A stretch of 64,000 bases of DNA from JAVJST01 sp040219295 (GCA_040219295.1 JAVJST010000011.1:62001-126000); one strand, 5' to 3'. Positions 52,457 to 63,486 are shown, numbered from the stretch's first letter. Notes: generated by a model from the letters alone, not told the origin. Made by a program: numbers and translations.

Positions 52457-53387
52457 CGAACGCCCCCTTCCGCTTCGCCATCCACAGATAGAAGCCCATG
52501 ATGATGATCGGTACGACCGAGAACGCCGCGGCAAGCGGAATGTTTCCCGCGGTACCCTGCTGTGTATAGACCGCCTGGCCGATGAACAGACGCGATGTGC
52601 CGATGATCTGCGGCACGATGTAATCGCCCATGGTTAAGGAGAACGTGAAGATCGAACCGGCAATGACGCCTGGAAACGCCAGCGGCAGAATGACCTTCTT
52701 GAAGGTCTGGCCCGGCTCCGCACCGAGATCAGCCGAAGCATCCAGCAGGTTCGACGGCACCCTTTCGAGCGCCGCCTGGATTGGCAGAATCATGAACGGC
52801 AGCCAAACATAGACGAACACCAGAAACGTGCCGATGTAACTGAATGAGAGCGAGTTTCCGCCAATCACCGGCGTCGCGAGTATCAGGTTCAGGAACCATT
52901 CGAGATGGAATATCGAGAACAGCCAGTTGAGGATACCCTCCTTGGCGAGGACCAGTTTCCAGGCATAGATCTTGACGAGATAGCTCGACCACAGCGGCAG
53001 CATGACGCCGATATAGAACGCGGCCTTCCAGCGTCCGCGCGCGTAGCGCGCCGCGAAGTACGCGATCGGGAACGCGATCACCGCGGCGGCGACCGAAACG
53101 CTCGCCGCCATCGTCAGCGTGCGGATGATGATGTCGAGGTTCGCCGCCCGGAACAGTTCGGCGTAGGACTTGAGCGTCAGCTCGTAGCGGATCAGGCCAG
53201 AATACTCGTCGATCGAGAAGAAGCTGTGCGCGAGCAACGCGAACAGCGAGCCGAGATAGACGACGCCCAGCCACATCAGAGGCGGCGTCAGCATCAGGAA
53301 CAGAAGCAGGCGGGGTGTGCGCCAGAGCACATCCGAGGCGCGCCCCCAGAAATCCCTTCCCGGTGGATCGATGACAGTCGTCGTCAT
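52446..53387 (-). CDS. Polyamine-type ABC importer permease (PotB-like)
   Basis: 313 residues from the ATG at 53387, which overlaps the ATPase gene by 4 bases (ATGA). Six to seven helices, with the EAA loop DASADLGAEPGQTFKKVILP near 220 and a long first periplasmic loop. The first 30 residues are polar cytoplasmic. It pairs with the PotC-like subunit to form the translocation path. Confidence 0.9.
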   Translation of the reverse strand: MTTTVIDPPGRDFWGRASDVLWRTPRLLLFLMLTPPLMWLGVVYLGSLFALLAHSFFSIDEYSGLIRYELTLKSYAELFRAANLDIIIRTLTMAASVSVAAAVIAFPIAYFAARYARGRWKAAFYIGVMLPLWSSYLVKIYAWKLVLAKEGILNWLFSIFHLEWFLNLILATPVIGGNSLSFSYIGTFLVFVYVWLPFMILPIQAALERVPSNLLDASADLGAEPGQTFKKVILPLAFPGVIAGSIFTFSLTMGDYIVPQIIGTSRLFIGQAVYTQQGTAGNIPLAAAFSVVPIIIMGFYLWMAKRKGAFDAL

Positions 53388-54376
53388 TCGACCGGATCCC
53401 CCAGCGGGTGCACGGCTTCGTCGTCCCACGTCAGCGAGACCCTGTCGCCGGTCGCGACCGCAAGATCGGCGCCGACGACGGTCAGGCGCTGATCGCCGGC
53501 GACAACGCTGGCCCGGGTGGTTGCTCCCTGATAGCTGAGTGACACGCACCGGGCGTCGACCCGGCCCGCGCCAGGACGACCAAGGCGCACGGCCTCCGGA
53601 CGCAGGCTGGCCCACATGCGGCGGCCGGCGACCTGCGCGGCGAACTCCGGCGACAGGACGTTCGACGAGCCGACGAAATCGGCGACGAACCGCGACCGCG
53701 GTCTCTCGTAGAGTTCGCGCGGATCGGCGACCTGCATGACCTTGCCGTCGTTGAACACGGCGACCCGGTCGGCCATCGACAACGCCTCGCCCTGGTCGTG
53801 GGTCACGAACACGAACGTGATGCCGAGCTTGCGTTGCAAGTCCTTGAGTTCTTCCTGCATGGCCTCGCGCAGCTTCAGGTCGAGCGCGCCCAACGGTTCG
53901 TCGAGCAGCAGAACCTTGGGCCGATTGACGATGGCCCGCGCCAATGCGACGCGTTGACGCTGGCCTCCGGAAAGCTGTCCCGGACGTCGCTCGCCGTAGC
54001 CCGCGAGCTTGACCATCTCGAGCGCCTCCTCGGCGCGGGCGCGCTGCTCGGCCTTAGAGGCACCGGCTATCATCAGACCGTAGGCGACGTTCTCCACGAC
54101 GTTCATGTGCGGAAACAGCGCGTAGTCCTGGAACACGGTGTTCACGTGGCGGCGATAGGGCGGCACGCCCTCTGCCGTTTCGCCGAAGATCTCGATATGT
54201 CCGGCGGTCGGCTGCTCGAACCCGGCAATCAGCCGCAGGCACGTCGTCTTGCCCGAACCCGACGGCCCGAGCATGGCGAAGAACTCGCCCGGCTGAATTT
54301 CGAGATCGATCTCGTCGACCGCCCGCACGTCGCCGTAGTGTCGCGATACGCCGGTGAATTGGACAGCCGCCGTCAT
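53384..54376 (-). CDS. Polyamine-type ABC importer ATPase (PotA-like)
   Basis: 330 residues. Walker A GPSGSGKTT near 35-43, Q-loop FQDYALFPH, signature LSGGQRQRVALAR, Walker B VLLLDEPLGALD, H-loop FVTHDQGEAL. The C-terminal TOBE-like domain follows from about 240 (ANVLSPE, SLRPEAVRLG). It energises the neighbouring permeases and is the usual partner of PotD-type binding proteins. The binding-protein gene lies 105 bases upstream on the same strand. Confidence 0.92.
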   Translation of the reverse strand: MTAAVQFTGVSRHYGDVRAVDEIDLEIQPGEFFAMLGPSGSGKTTCLRLIAGFEQPTAGHIEIFGETAEGVPPYRRHVNTVFQDYALFPHMNVVENVAYGLMIAGASKAEQRARAEEALEMVKLAGYGERRPGQLSGGQRQRVALARAIVNRPKVLLLDEPLGALDLKLREAMQEELKDLQRKLGITFVFVTHDQGEALSMADRVAVFNDGKVMQVADPRELYERPRSRFVADFVGSSNVLSPEFAAQVAGRRMWASLRPEAVRLGRPGAGRVDARCVSLSYQGATTRASVVAGDQRLTVVGADLAVATGDRVSLTWDDEAVHPLGDPVE

Positions 54377-54481
54377 TCTGCAGTTTGCTCCTGACCTAGG
54401 TGGAGAAAAGCCTGAGCGGCGCAGCCATCCGCCGGGGAGGCCCCGGCGGACACCGCTTCCGTTCGTGTCGCTGATCCGGAA

Positions 54482-55648
<1,167 letters not shown>

Positions 55649-55875
55649 TGTCTTTCCTCCCCATGTGTTTATGGACACCCGGCGCGGGGCTTCAGGCGCT
55701 CGCAAGCCGATGTCACGAGTATCTGACTGCCAACGCGAAGCGACGTCAATTGGTGACTTTGGGATAGCCGATGACGGGCAGGGCGGGTGGAGAGTTCGCC
55801 ATCACCAAGGAACTGCTGCTACGGATCAAGTGAGTTCTGGCCTACCGACCCAATGGTTTCCCGCCGACGACCGGG

Positions 55876-57141
55876 TTAGCCGTTCAACTCGTGCGCCGCG
55901 GCCGACACGGTCGCTTCCGTCTCGGCCAAATCCTCCTCGGTCAGCGCGAGGCAGGCGTACGTCTTGCCCGGTGACTTGAAGATGCCTCCGGCCCTGAGCA
56001 ACGCATTGAAGCGGGCGTTCTTGGCCCGGTCGGCAGCGAGCGTATCACGGTAGTCGCGCACGGGCTTGGCGGTGAAAACGACATCGAACAACGTCGGATG
56101 GCCGACGATCTGATGCGCATGACCATTGGCGCTCAGTTGTTCGGAGATCATGTCCATCAACCGCTCACCGACGGTGCGAAGCTTGTCGTACTGGCCGTGG
56201 CGGCGAAGTATTTCCATGGTCTTCAATCCGGCGACTGCGGCGACCGGATTGCCGCTGAGGGTGCCGAGTTGCATCAGGAAGCCCTCGGCACCGACCTTCG
56301 ATTTGTCGAAGTGCGCCATGATATCGGCCTTACCCGCGATTGCCGCCAGCGGAAACCCCCCTCCGATGACCTTGCCCAGCGTGCAGACGTCGGGAACCAC
56401 GCCGTAGACCTCCTGGGCGCCGCCGTAGGCGAATCTGAAACCAGTCACGACTTCATCGAAGATCAGAACGATGCCGTGTTTCGTGCACTCCTCGCGCACG
56501 GCCTCAAGGAACCCCGATGCCGGCGGGACGATGCGCTGCAAGGGCTCGACGATGATGCCGGCAATTTCGTCGGCGTATTCACCGATCAAGGACCGAACGA
56601 CCCCGATGTCGTTGAACGGCGCGATCAGCATCTCGTCGCGCAGGCACGGCGGAATCCCCGCCGAATCCGGCATGGCGACCGGGTAGTTGACTGGCTTCTC
56701 CGGCGCCAGGCTCATCTGCGCTTCCGCAGACATGCCGTGATAGCCGCCCTCGAACTTCATGATCTTGTTGCGGCCCGTGAAGGCGCGCGCCAGGCGCATA
56801 GCATACATGTCCGCCTCACCGCCGGAGGTCACGAAGCGGACCTGCTCGGCGCACGCGACGGCCCGGCAGATTTCCTCGGCCAGCTCGATGCCCTTCTCGT
56901 TGTTCGCGAAGAATGTCATGCCCTTGCCGAGTTGCTCGTGCACCGCGTCCAGGACTTCCGGATCGCCGTGGCCGAGAATCATCGGGCCCGAGCCGATCAG
57001 ATAGTCGATGTACTCGTTGCCGTCCTCGTCCCATACGCGGGCACCCCGACCTTCGCGGATGACGATACCCGGATCGAAATTGCCGAAGCCGCCGGCCGGC
57101 AGCACTTGTCGGGCGCGTTCGATGATGGATTGCTGGGACAT
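55876..57141 (-). CDS. Class III aminotransferase (glutamate-1-semialdehyde mutase-like)
   Basis: 421 residues from the ATG at 57141 (GAGGA nine bases upstream). The PLP lysine is in TLGKVIGGGFPL near 265; the PLP-stacking residues lie in VTSGGEADMYAMRLARA near 112. It groups by eye with glutamate-1-semialdehyde 2,1-aminomutase-like class III aminotransferases, several of which are catabolic. It is cotranscribed with the epimerase-like gene (11 bases) and may transaminate an amino acid released by demethylation. The substrate is unproven. Confidence 0.88.
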   Translation of the reverse strand: MSQQSIIERARQVLPAGGFGNFDPGIVIREGRGARVWDEDGNEYIDYLIGSGPMILGHGDPEVLDAVHEQLGKGMTFFANNEKGIELAEEICRAVACAEQVRFVTSGGEADMYAMRLARAFTGRNKIMKFEGGYHGMSAEAQMSLAPEKPVNYPVAMPDSAGIPPCLRDEMLIAPFNDIGVVRSLIGEYADEIAGIIVEPLQRIVPPASGFLEAVREECTKHGIVLIFDEVVTGFRFAYGGAQEVYGVVPDVCTLGKVIGGGFPLAAIAGKADIMAHFDKSKVGAEGFLMQLGTLSGNPVAAVAGLKTMEILRRHGQYDKLRTVGERLMDMISEQLSANGHAHQIVGHPTLFDVVFTAKPVRDYRDTLAADRAKNARFNALLRAGGIFKSPGKTYACLALTEEDLAETEATVSAAAHELNG

Positions 57142-57152
57142 GGTTTCGTTCC

Positions 57153-58256
57153 TCAATCGATAACAGCGACAGGATCGCCGAGCCGATCCGGATCGGGTGC
57201 GACTCCGAGACCAATGCCGTCGGGTGGCGCAATGCGGCCGTCCTTACGGGCCGGTGCATTCGGATCCAGCCTCGGCGAGACGTAGCCCGACAGGTCGCAG
57301 ACGTTCAGTAACGCGTCCGGCGGCGTGGCGGCGCCGAGGTGCAGCGCAGCCGCCGTGGCAATGTCTGAACCCCAGGTATCCTCGATGCACATCTTCGCGC
57401 CGAGATAGAGGCACAGATCCCGGGCTCGCCGGGCCGCGCTCGGGCCGCCGAACTTGGATGTCTTGACGGCCACCGCGTCCATGCAGCCGCGCCGCGCGCC
57501 CTCCAGTAGCGAAGCTGTGTCATGCGCGGATTCGTCGAGCTTCATTGGCAGACCCGTGGCCGCGCGGACAGTGGCACACTCGTCGATCGTGGCGCATGGC
57601 TGTTCGAGCATGATGTCGAGGTGCGCCACCGCGCGTCCGACACGCGTCGCGTCCAGTTGCGCCGCGCCGCAGTTCCAGTCGCCGTAGACCAGTGGGCCGT
57701 CACCGACCGCCTCGCGCACCTTAACCAACCGCTCGACGTCAGTCTGCCAGTCGCCGTCGGCACCCAGTTTGACCTGAAACTGGCGTATGCCCTGGGCGTA
57801 CGCCTCGTGAGCGATGCGAACCATTTCGTCCGGCGCGATACAGGTGATTGAGTGATAAAGCGGCATGTCACGGACCCGGCGCCCGCCCCAAAGGGCATAG
57901 AGCGGTAGCCCGGCGGCCCTGCCCGTCAGGTCCCACAGCGCCATGTCGACGACCGACTTGGCGTACCGGTGGTCTGGCAAGCAGCTCTCGAGGCGGGTCA
58001 TGACAGCTTCCGGCCCGATCGGGTCCGCGCCCAGCAAGACCGACGCCATCTCGTTGACCGCCGGTGCAACGCCCGAGGCATAGGCCGGCAGATATCCGGG
58101 GATCGGGCAGACCTCGCCCCAACCGACGATGCCGCCGTCCGTGTCGAGGCGGAGAATCACCGTGTCGACGGTGGCACAGGTCTTTCCTGCCGCCATGCGG
58201 TAGGTGTCATGGCTGGTTAACGGGAGTTGCCAGAGCGTGATACGGGTAATCTTCAT
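57153..58256 (-). CDS. Enolase-superfamily (mandelate racemase type) hydroxyproline-betaine epimerase / 3-hydroxyproline dehydratase-like
   Basis: 367 residues. Acid/base lysines are Lys163 in QVKLGADGDW and Lys265 in AVKTSKFGG; metal ligands are Asp193 (YGDWN), Glu218 (LEQP) and Asp241 (KLDE). The two-lysine arrangement on opposite faces matches, as I recall, HpbD (4R-hydroxyproline betaine 2-epimerase, K163/K265) and cis-3-hydroxy-L-proline dehydratase. Both remove and replace the alpha proton. Neighbouring Rieske and FAD-GcvT demethylases favour a betaine substrate. It overlaps the FAD-GcvT gene by 4 bases. Confidence 0.87.
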   Translation of the reverse strand: MKITRITLWQLPLTSHDTYRMAAGKTCATVDTVILRLDTDGGIVGWGEVCPIPGYLPAYASGVAPAVNEMASVLLGADPIGPEAVMTRLESCLPDHRYAKSVVDMALWDLTGRAAGLPLYALWGGRRVRDMPLYHSITCIAPDEMVRIAHEAYAQGIRQFQVKLGADGDWQTDVERLVKVREAVGDGPLVYGDWNCGAAQLDATRVGRAVAHLDIMLEQPCATIDECATVRAATGLPMKLDESAHDTASLLEGARRGCMDAVAVKTSKFGGPSAARRARDLCLYLGAKMCIEDTWGSDIATAAALHLGAATPPDALLNVCDLSGYVSPRLDPNAPARKDGRIAPPDGIGLGVAPDPDRLGDPVAVID

Positions 58257-60691
58257 GAGTCCGCCCTCGGTAGCAGGTTCTCGGGATCATACGCCGGTTC
58301 TCCCAGCACGCGCGCCGCACGCGGTTCGCCGGCGATAACGACCTCGAGGTCGGTTCCGACCGCGGCAGCCTTTGGCTTGATGTAGGCGAACGCGAGAATC
58401 TTGCCGACGCTGTGTCCGTAGGCAACGGAAGACGTCGAGCCAACGACCTCCCCGTTCAGGAGAACCGCCTCACCGCCGTGGCCGTCGATGATTCCGTCGG
58501 GCTCGATCTCGAGGTAAGCGCAGACCCAGGGAAGATCGCCATCGATGCTCGCCTGCGTCGGCGCCTTGCCGACGAAATCTCCCTTGTCCATCTTGACGAA
58601 GCGCATGACGTCCGCTTCCGGCAGCGTCACCTCGTTGGTCAGTTCGCCCGCGCCCTTGAACATCTTCTCCATGCGCATGGCGTTCATGGCGAACGAGCCG
58701 TAATCGGCGATGCCATACGTCTCGCCCGTCGACCAAAGGGCGTCGTAAACGGCCAGCATGGTCTCGCGTGGACCATGAATCTCCCAGCCGAGTTCGCCGG
58801 CATAAGACATTCGGAAGGCCCACATGGGGTGTCCCGCAATGGCAATCTCCTGCGCCGACAGCCAGCGGAAGCTCGCGTTGTCGAGAGCGGCGTCGGTGTT
58901 GGCGGCGAGTACGTCGCGCGACGTCGGACCCTGAAGCGCGATCGCCGACCACGCGTCCGAGCGCTTGGTGATCCGCACGTCACCGCTGGACAGGTGATGG
59001 TTCAGGTGATCGAGCAGGCGTTGTTCGAAGAACGCGGCGCAGACCAGGTAGAAACGGTCTTCCGCCAGTCGCACGACAGTCAGTTCGATCTCGATCCGGC
59101 CGCGCCGGTTCAACAGGTGGGCCAGCACGATGCCGCCGACCTTGCCGGGCACGCGATTGGCCACGAGGCCGTCGAGGAAAGTCTCGGCGTCGGGCCCTGA
59201 GACCTCCACCTTGGTAAACGCGGAGATGTCCATGATGCCGACACCGTTGCGAACGGCGGCGACTTCCTTGCCGACGATGTCGTGAACGACGGTGCGCCGG
59301 AACGAATACACGTCGCGCTGCTCAACGCCGTCGCGGGCGAACCAGCGCGGGCGTTCGTGGCCGAAGACCTCTTCGTAGACCGCCCCCTTTGCCTTCAGGC
59401 GGTCGTAGAGCGGGCTCGGCTTGACCGGCCGGCCGGCGAGGCGGTTGAAGTGGGGAAACGGAATCTCGTGGCGCAGGCAATAGTCCTCCTTCGCCTTGAT
59501 GACCTGCCATGGCTTTTCGGCGTAATCGCCGAAACGCCGGGGATCGAACTCGCGCATGGAGATGTCGGCCGCGCCGTGCACCATCCAGCGCGCCAGTTCC
59601 CGGGTTAGCCCCGGTCCCCAGCCGATACCGATTTGCGTGCCGCAACAGCACCAGTAGTTCCGCACGCCCGGCGCCGGGCCGATCAGCGGATTGCCGTCCG
59701 GCGGGTGCGAAATCGCCCCGTGCACCTCGCGCTTGATGCCGAGCTCCGCGAAGATCGGCATGCGTTCCAGTGCGTTTTCGAGGCACGGCATGATGCGATC
59801 GTAATCGGCTTCGAACAGTTCGTTCTCGGCCTCCCACGGGCAATGGTCGAGCCACACCGCGTTGGGATTCTCCTTCTCGTAGATACCGATGAGGCCGGAC
59901 TTCTGTTCCATGCGGATGTAGCCGGAAACCAGGCGGTCGTCGCGCACGACCGGCAGCTCATGATCGAACTCCAGAAACTCCGGCACCGTGTCGGTCACGA
60001 AGTAGTGGTGTGTCATCGACGTCATCGGCAACTGCAGGCCGCTCCATTCGCCCATCTGACGGGCGTAGGTGCCGCCGGCGTTGACCACGTGCTCGCAGAC
60101 AATATCGCCCTGTTCGGTCGAAACGCACCACTCGCCGCCCGGCTGGCGCCTGATGTCGGTCGCACGGCATCGGCGTACGATCCGGATGCCCAGTTGCCGG
60201 GCTCCGGCGGCGAGCGCCTGGGTGATGCCGGACGGGTCGGCATGCCCGTCGTCGGGCGTGTGCAATGCACCAAGCACGCCATCGAGATTGTAGAACGGGT
60301 GCAACTCGGCAACTCGGTCCGGGGTCACCAGTTCGATGTTGAACTTCAGCGCGCGCCCGACACTCAGTGTATGGCGCAGCCAGTCCATCTCGTCTTCGGT
60401 GTAGGCGAGCCGGAACGAGCCGCAGTCGTGCCAGGTTACCGAGTGTCCGGTCTCCGCCTCGAGCTTTCCGGAATAGAGGCCGATGTTGTAATCGACGCAC
60501 TTGCCGAGCCCGAAACTGGACGTCGAATGGGTGATCTGCCCCGCCGCATGCCAGGTCGAACCGGATGTCAGTTCGGCCTTCTCCAGGAGAACGACGTCGG
60601 ACCATCCTTCATGGGCCAGGTGGTAGGCAAGCCCGCATCCCATGATGCCGCCACCGACGATCACGACGCGGGCCTGGGAAGGAATCGACAT
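58253..60691 (-). CDS. FAD-GcvT fusion demethylase, dimethylglycine dehydrogenase-like
   Basis: 812 residues from the ATG at 60691 (GGAG seven bases upstream). FAD motif VVIVGGGIMGCGLAYHL at 9-25; STWHAAG holds His48, the expected covalent FAD attachment site of the DMGDH family. A middle domain follows, and then from about 430 a GcvT domain (DISAFTKVEVSGPDAETF, SYAGELGWEIH, FAMNAMRMEKMFKG). It should demethylate an N-methyl amino acid and transfer the C1 unit to folate. Same-strand neighbours are the epimerase-like and aminotransferase genes; it diverges from the RpiR regulator. Confidence 0.92.
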   Translation of the reverse strand: MSIPSQARVVIVGGGIMGCGLAYHLAHEGWSDVVLLEKAELTSGSTWHAAGQITHSTSSFGLGKCVDYNIGLYSGKLEAETGHSVTWHDCGSFRLAYTEDEMDWLRHTLSVGRALKFNIELVTPDRVAELHPFYNLDGVLGALHTPDDGHADPSGITQALAAGARQLGIRIVRRCRATDIRRQPGGEWCVSTEQGDIVCEHVVNAGGTYARQMGEWSGLQLPMTSMTHHYFVTDTVPEFLEFDHELPVVRDDRLVSGYIRMEQKSGLIGIYEKENPNAVWLDHCPWEAENELFEADYDRIMPCLENALERMPIFAELGIKREVHGAISHPPDGNPLIGPAPGVRNYWCCCGTQIGIGWGPGLTRELARWMVHGAADISMREFDPRRFGDYAEKPWQVIKAKEDYCLRHEIPFPHFNRLAGRPVKPSPLYDRLKAKGAVYEEVFGHERPRWFARDGVEQRDVYSFRRTVVHDIVGKEVAAVRNGVGIMDISAFTKVEVSGPDAETFLDGLVANRVPGKVGGIVLAHLLNRRGRIEIELTVVRLAEDRFYLVCAAFFEQRLLDHLNHHLSSGDVRITKRSDAWSAIALQGPTSRDVLAANTDAALDNASFRWLSAQEIAIAGHPMWAFRMSYAGELGWEIHGPRETMLAVYDALWSTGETYGIADYGSFAMNAMRMEKMFKGAGELTNEVTLPEADVMRFVKMDKGDFVGKAPTQASIDGDLPWVCAYLEIEPDGIIDGHGGEAVLLNGEVVGSTSSVAYGHSVGKILAFAYIKPKAAAVGTDLEVVIAGEPRAARVLGEPAYDPENLLPRADS

Positions 60692-60731
60692 CTCTATTCT
60701 CCGGAGCATCAAAAGTGTGGACAGCCGTATC

Positions 60732-60773
60732 GTACATTTGTACTATCGTCAATGATGAATAGTATTTCTGTAC
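60732..60773. promoter_or_regulatory. 42-bp two-block palindrome overlapping the RpiR start, candidate operator
   Basis: The arms are GTACA-TTTG-TACTAT and ATAGTA-TTTC-TGTAC, mirror images at 11 of 15 positions, separated by 12 bases. The right arm lies inside the first codons of the RpiR gene and the left arm in the 60-base divergent promoter. It is AT-rich against GC-rich surroundings. Such a site lets a dimeric or tetrameric RpiR repressor shut off both its own gene and the FAD-GcvT operon. Confidence 0.75.
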
Positions 60774-61657
60774 CATCAACAAATTCTCTGACCGCCGCCG
60801 CCGTACTCGACGCGCTGGCGAATCGGTTCGAATCGCTGACACCCGAGCTCCGCAAGGCCGCCAATTACGTGCTGGAGAATCCGGGCGCCATCGGCGTCAG
60901 TTCCGCCCGCGAAATCGCCAAGGCCGCGAACGTCAAGCCGAACACCCTGGTAAGGCTGGCCCGCGTCGCCGGGTTCGACGGTTACGACGGTTTCCGCAAA
61001 CCGTTCCGCGAGGAGATCCTCGAGGGCCGCGACAATTTCCCGGACCGGGCGCGGTGGCTGCAGTCGCTGTCACAGGGCGGACGGTTGAGCGGCCTCTACT
61101 CGGACATGGCCGCGGCCGCGCTCGACAACATCGAGGGTTTGTTCTCCTCGGCCAGCGCGGATGAGATCAAACGGGCGGCCGACGAGATCCTCGCGGCCCG
61201 CGCCACCTATGTCCTCGGCGTCGGGATTTCGAACGTGTTCGCCCGAAACTTCGCCTATCTCGCCGGTATGGCCATCGACAACGTGACGGAGATTCCACGC
61301 GACGGGTCGATGCCGGTCGACGGCCTGGTCAAGGCCGGTAAAGGCGATGTCCTGCTGGCGATGACGTTCAAACCCTATCGCCGCGAAGTGGTCGAGGCGG
61401 TCGAGGCGGCGCTGCAGCAGGGCGTCACCGTGATCGGAATCTCCGACAGTCCTGCGTCGCCTGTACTGACGCGGGCGAAGCACCGTTTCGTCATCCCCAC
61501 GGATACGCCGCAGTTCTTCACGTCGACAGTAGCGGTAGCGGCGTTTCTCGAAACCCTGATCGCCTTCGTCGTCGCCGATGCCGACAAGCAGGCGGTCGCC
61601 AACATCAAGCGTTACCACGAACGACGCCGCGAACTTGGCATTTACTGGGATGAGTAA
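60752..61657 (+). CDS. MurR/RpiR-family transcriptional regulator
   Basis: 301 residues (ATG at 60752, or 60755). N-terminal RpiR helix-turn-helix about 20-85: LTPELRKAANYVLENPGAIG, SAREIAKAANVKPNTLVRLA. The C-terminal SIS domain (about 130-270) binds a ligand: ATYVLGVGISNVFARNF, KGDVLLAMTFKPY, VTVIGISDS, HRFVIPTDT. RpiR proteins usually repress sugar or amino-sugar genes, but SIS ligands vary. It lies between divergent demethylase genes, and the stop is 9 bases before the Rieske gene on the same strand. Confidence 0.92.
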   Translation: MMNSISVPSTNSLTAAAVLDALANRFESLTPELRKAANYVLENPGAIGVSSAREIAKAANVKPNTLVRLARVAGFDGYDGFRKPFREEILEGRDNFPDRARWLQSLSQGGRLSGLYSDMAAAALDNIEGLFSSASADEIKRAADEILAARATYVLGVGISNVFARNFAYLAGMAIDNVTEIPRDGSMPVDGLVKAGKGDVLLAMTFKPYRREVVEAVEAALQQGVTVIGISDSPASPVLTRAKHRFVIPTDTPQFFTSTVAVAAFLETLIAFVVADADKQAVANIKRYHERRRELGIYWDE

Positions 61658-61666
61658 ACGAACGCC

Positions 61667-62773
61667 ATGAACAATGCCGTTAACGATCGATCGCGACCGA
61701 CGAAATCGCTCGAGGCGCGCTACTACACCGATCCGACGATCTTCGCTGGTGAGATGTCAGGCCTGTTGGCACGGACCTGGCAGTTTGCCGGCCACGTTTC
61801 CGAGATCGCAACGGCCGGCGACTACTTCACGTTCGAGGTCGCGGGCGAGCAGCTGTTCTGCGTCCATGGCCGCGACGGCGTCATCCGCACGTTCTACAAC
61901 GTCTGCATGCACCGGGCCCACCAGCTGGTGCGGGGAACCGGCAGCTGCCGGGTCGTCGTATGCCCCTACCATGCCTGGACCTACGAACTCGACGGACGGT
62001 TTCGGGCCGGCCCCAACACACAGGCCGTTCCGGGATTTCCAAGAGACGATATCTGTCTGACGGCGGTGCGCACCGAGGTCTTTGCCGGCTTCATCTTCGT
62101 CAATCTCGATGATGACGCGGCGCCGATGGCCGACTGGTTCCCCGGCGTCGAGGATGAACTGCGGGAGTTCGTGCCGCAGATCGATCAGCTCAGACCGCTC
62201 GAATGGGTCGAGATTCCGGAGCGCTGCAATTGGAAGGTCTCCGTCGAGAACTACTCGGAGTGCTATCACTGCAGCGTCAACCATCCGGCGTTCGTCTCAG
62301 GCGTCGTCAAGCCCGAGACCTACGATATCCGACCGCACAACGGGTACTGTCTGCGCCATACGACGGAATGCCAGAACCTGGACCGGATGAGCTACCCGGT
62401 CGACCTCTCCGCCAACGAAACCGCCGGGCACTATTCGTCCTGGTTTCTGTGGCCGCTGTTCTCGTTTCAGGTCTATCCAGGCAACGTGCTCAACACCTAT
62501 CACTGGCGCCCGACGGCAATCGACGGGGTTACGGTGTTTCGCGGCTGGTACACGGTCAACGGCGTCGATGACGAGAACATTCGCCGCCTCGCCATCCAGG
62601 ACCGGGCGACAACGGTCGAGGAAGACCTGCTACTCGTCGAGTCGGTCCAGCAGGGCCTCAAGAGTCGCGGCTATCGTCCGGGCCCGCTCGTCGTCGATCC
62701 GGCAGGCGGGGTCAACTCCGAGCACTCGCTGGTTACGTTGCATCAGTGGATGCGCGACGGCGCAGGTGCCTGA
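61667..62773 (+). CDS. Rieske-type betaine/carnitine/stachydrine demethylase, alpha subunit
   Basis: 368 residues. Rieske site CMHRA (Cys80, His82) and CPYHAW (Cys99, His102); catalytic site NYSECYHCSVNHP with Glu198, His201, His206. The Glu/Cys-rich iron motif and lack of any aromatic-dioxygenase beta partner resemble GbcA (glycine betaine), CntA (carnitine) and Stc2 (proline betaine) oxygenases, which remove an N-methyl group as formaldehyde. A reductase (GbcB/Stc-type) is not present in the window. It starts 9 bases after the RpiR gene, thus in its operon. Confidence 0.91.
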   Translation: MNNAVNDRSRPTKSLEARYYTDPTIFAGEMSGLLARTWQFAGHVSEIATAGDYFTFEVAGEQLFCVHGRDGVIRTFYNVCMHRAHQLVRGTGSCRVVVCPYHAWTYELDGRFRAGPNTQAVPGFPRDDICLTAVRTEVFAGFIFVNLDDDAAPMADWFPGVEDELREFVPQIDQLRPLEWVEIPERCNWKVSVENYSECYHCSVNHPAFVSGVVKPETYDIRPHNGYCLRHTTECQNLDRMSYPVDLSANETAGHYSSWFLWPLFSFQVYPGNVLNTYHWRPTAIDGVTVFRGWYTVNGVDDENIRRLAIQDRATTVEEDLLLVESVQQGLKSRGYRPGPLVVDPAGGVNSEHSLVTLHQWMRDGAGA

Positions 62774-62930
62774 CGATCGCCCGGGGGAACGGCCCGGCGC
62801 GAGTGGCGCCGATGGGCCACGGAGCGCACCTGCCTAACTTCCTAACTGTCATTCCTGTATTCATGAGGAGCCGCGTCCTTAGCCTGGCGGCCCATGCCAT
62901 CCAACTCCGCTTGACCAAGCAGGCAGGCGT

Positions 62931-63383
62931 TCAGCCGCCCGTCGCTTCGAGCGCGATGGCGCGCAGCAGGTCCTCGACCTCCTGCATCGATCCATCAGGC
63001 AGGTCGCGGTGTCCGACGTAGACGGCGCCGTCGTCGCCCGGCATCTGGATCACGAACATGTTGTAGGGACAGTGCGCCACGTTCATCGGGTCGGCCTCCA
63101 TGACCCGCCGCGAGACGACGGCCGAACAGAACACGTAGATCTCGGCATTGGCGAAAATGTCCGTCGTTCCGCCGACGTCCTCTTTCGTGCGGGCCAGCAT
63201 TTCGCCGACGTGACTCACGTAGTCGATAGTCAATCCCTGACCGAGAATGGCCTCCCGCGTCTCGAACGTGGCGTCCTCGAAAGCGCCTTCGTACGGGTAG
63301 AGGACGGCCTCGCCGGCATCCGCGTCGCCGGCGACGGCAAGCGCCAGAAACGCCACGGCGGCCGTGAGAAGTATCGGTCTCAT
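62931..63383 (-). CDS. DUF302 exported protein
   Basis: 150 residues. A signal peptide runs to about residue 23 (LALAVAGDADA|GE). The DUF302 pattern is present: YEGAFEDATFETREAILGQG, IDYVSHVGEMLARTKED, AEIYVFCSAVVSRRVMEADP, CPYNMFVIQMP and VYVGHRDLP, ending in a short helix. The family is periplasmic and of unknown function. Convergent with the Rieske gene and downstream of groEL on the same strand. Confidence 0.86.
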   Translation of the reverse strand: MRPILLTAAVAFLALAVAGDADAGEAVLYPYEGAFEDATFETREAILGQGLTIDYVSHVGEMLARTKEDVGGTTDIFANAEIYVFCSAVVSRRVMEADPMNVAHCPYNMFVIQMPGDDGAVYVGHRDLPDGSMQEVEDLLRAIALEATGG

Positions 63384-63486
63384 CCCGGGTCTCCTTCCAA
63401 ACGTGCCTGAACCGGCGTCAGCGTAGCACCCGCGCGAACTCTGCTACAACAATCCGCCACCGTTCCTGTAAGGCGGCAGTTCAACG

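Noticed and set aside
55706..55875. Possible gene remnant in the spacer before the aminotransferase end
   Set aside because: Short coding-like stretches were visible but no frame with a family resemblance or start.
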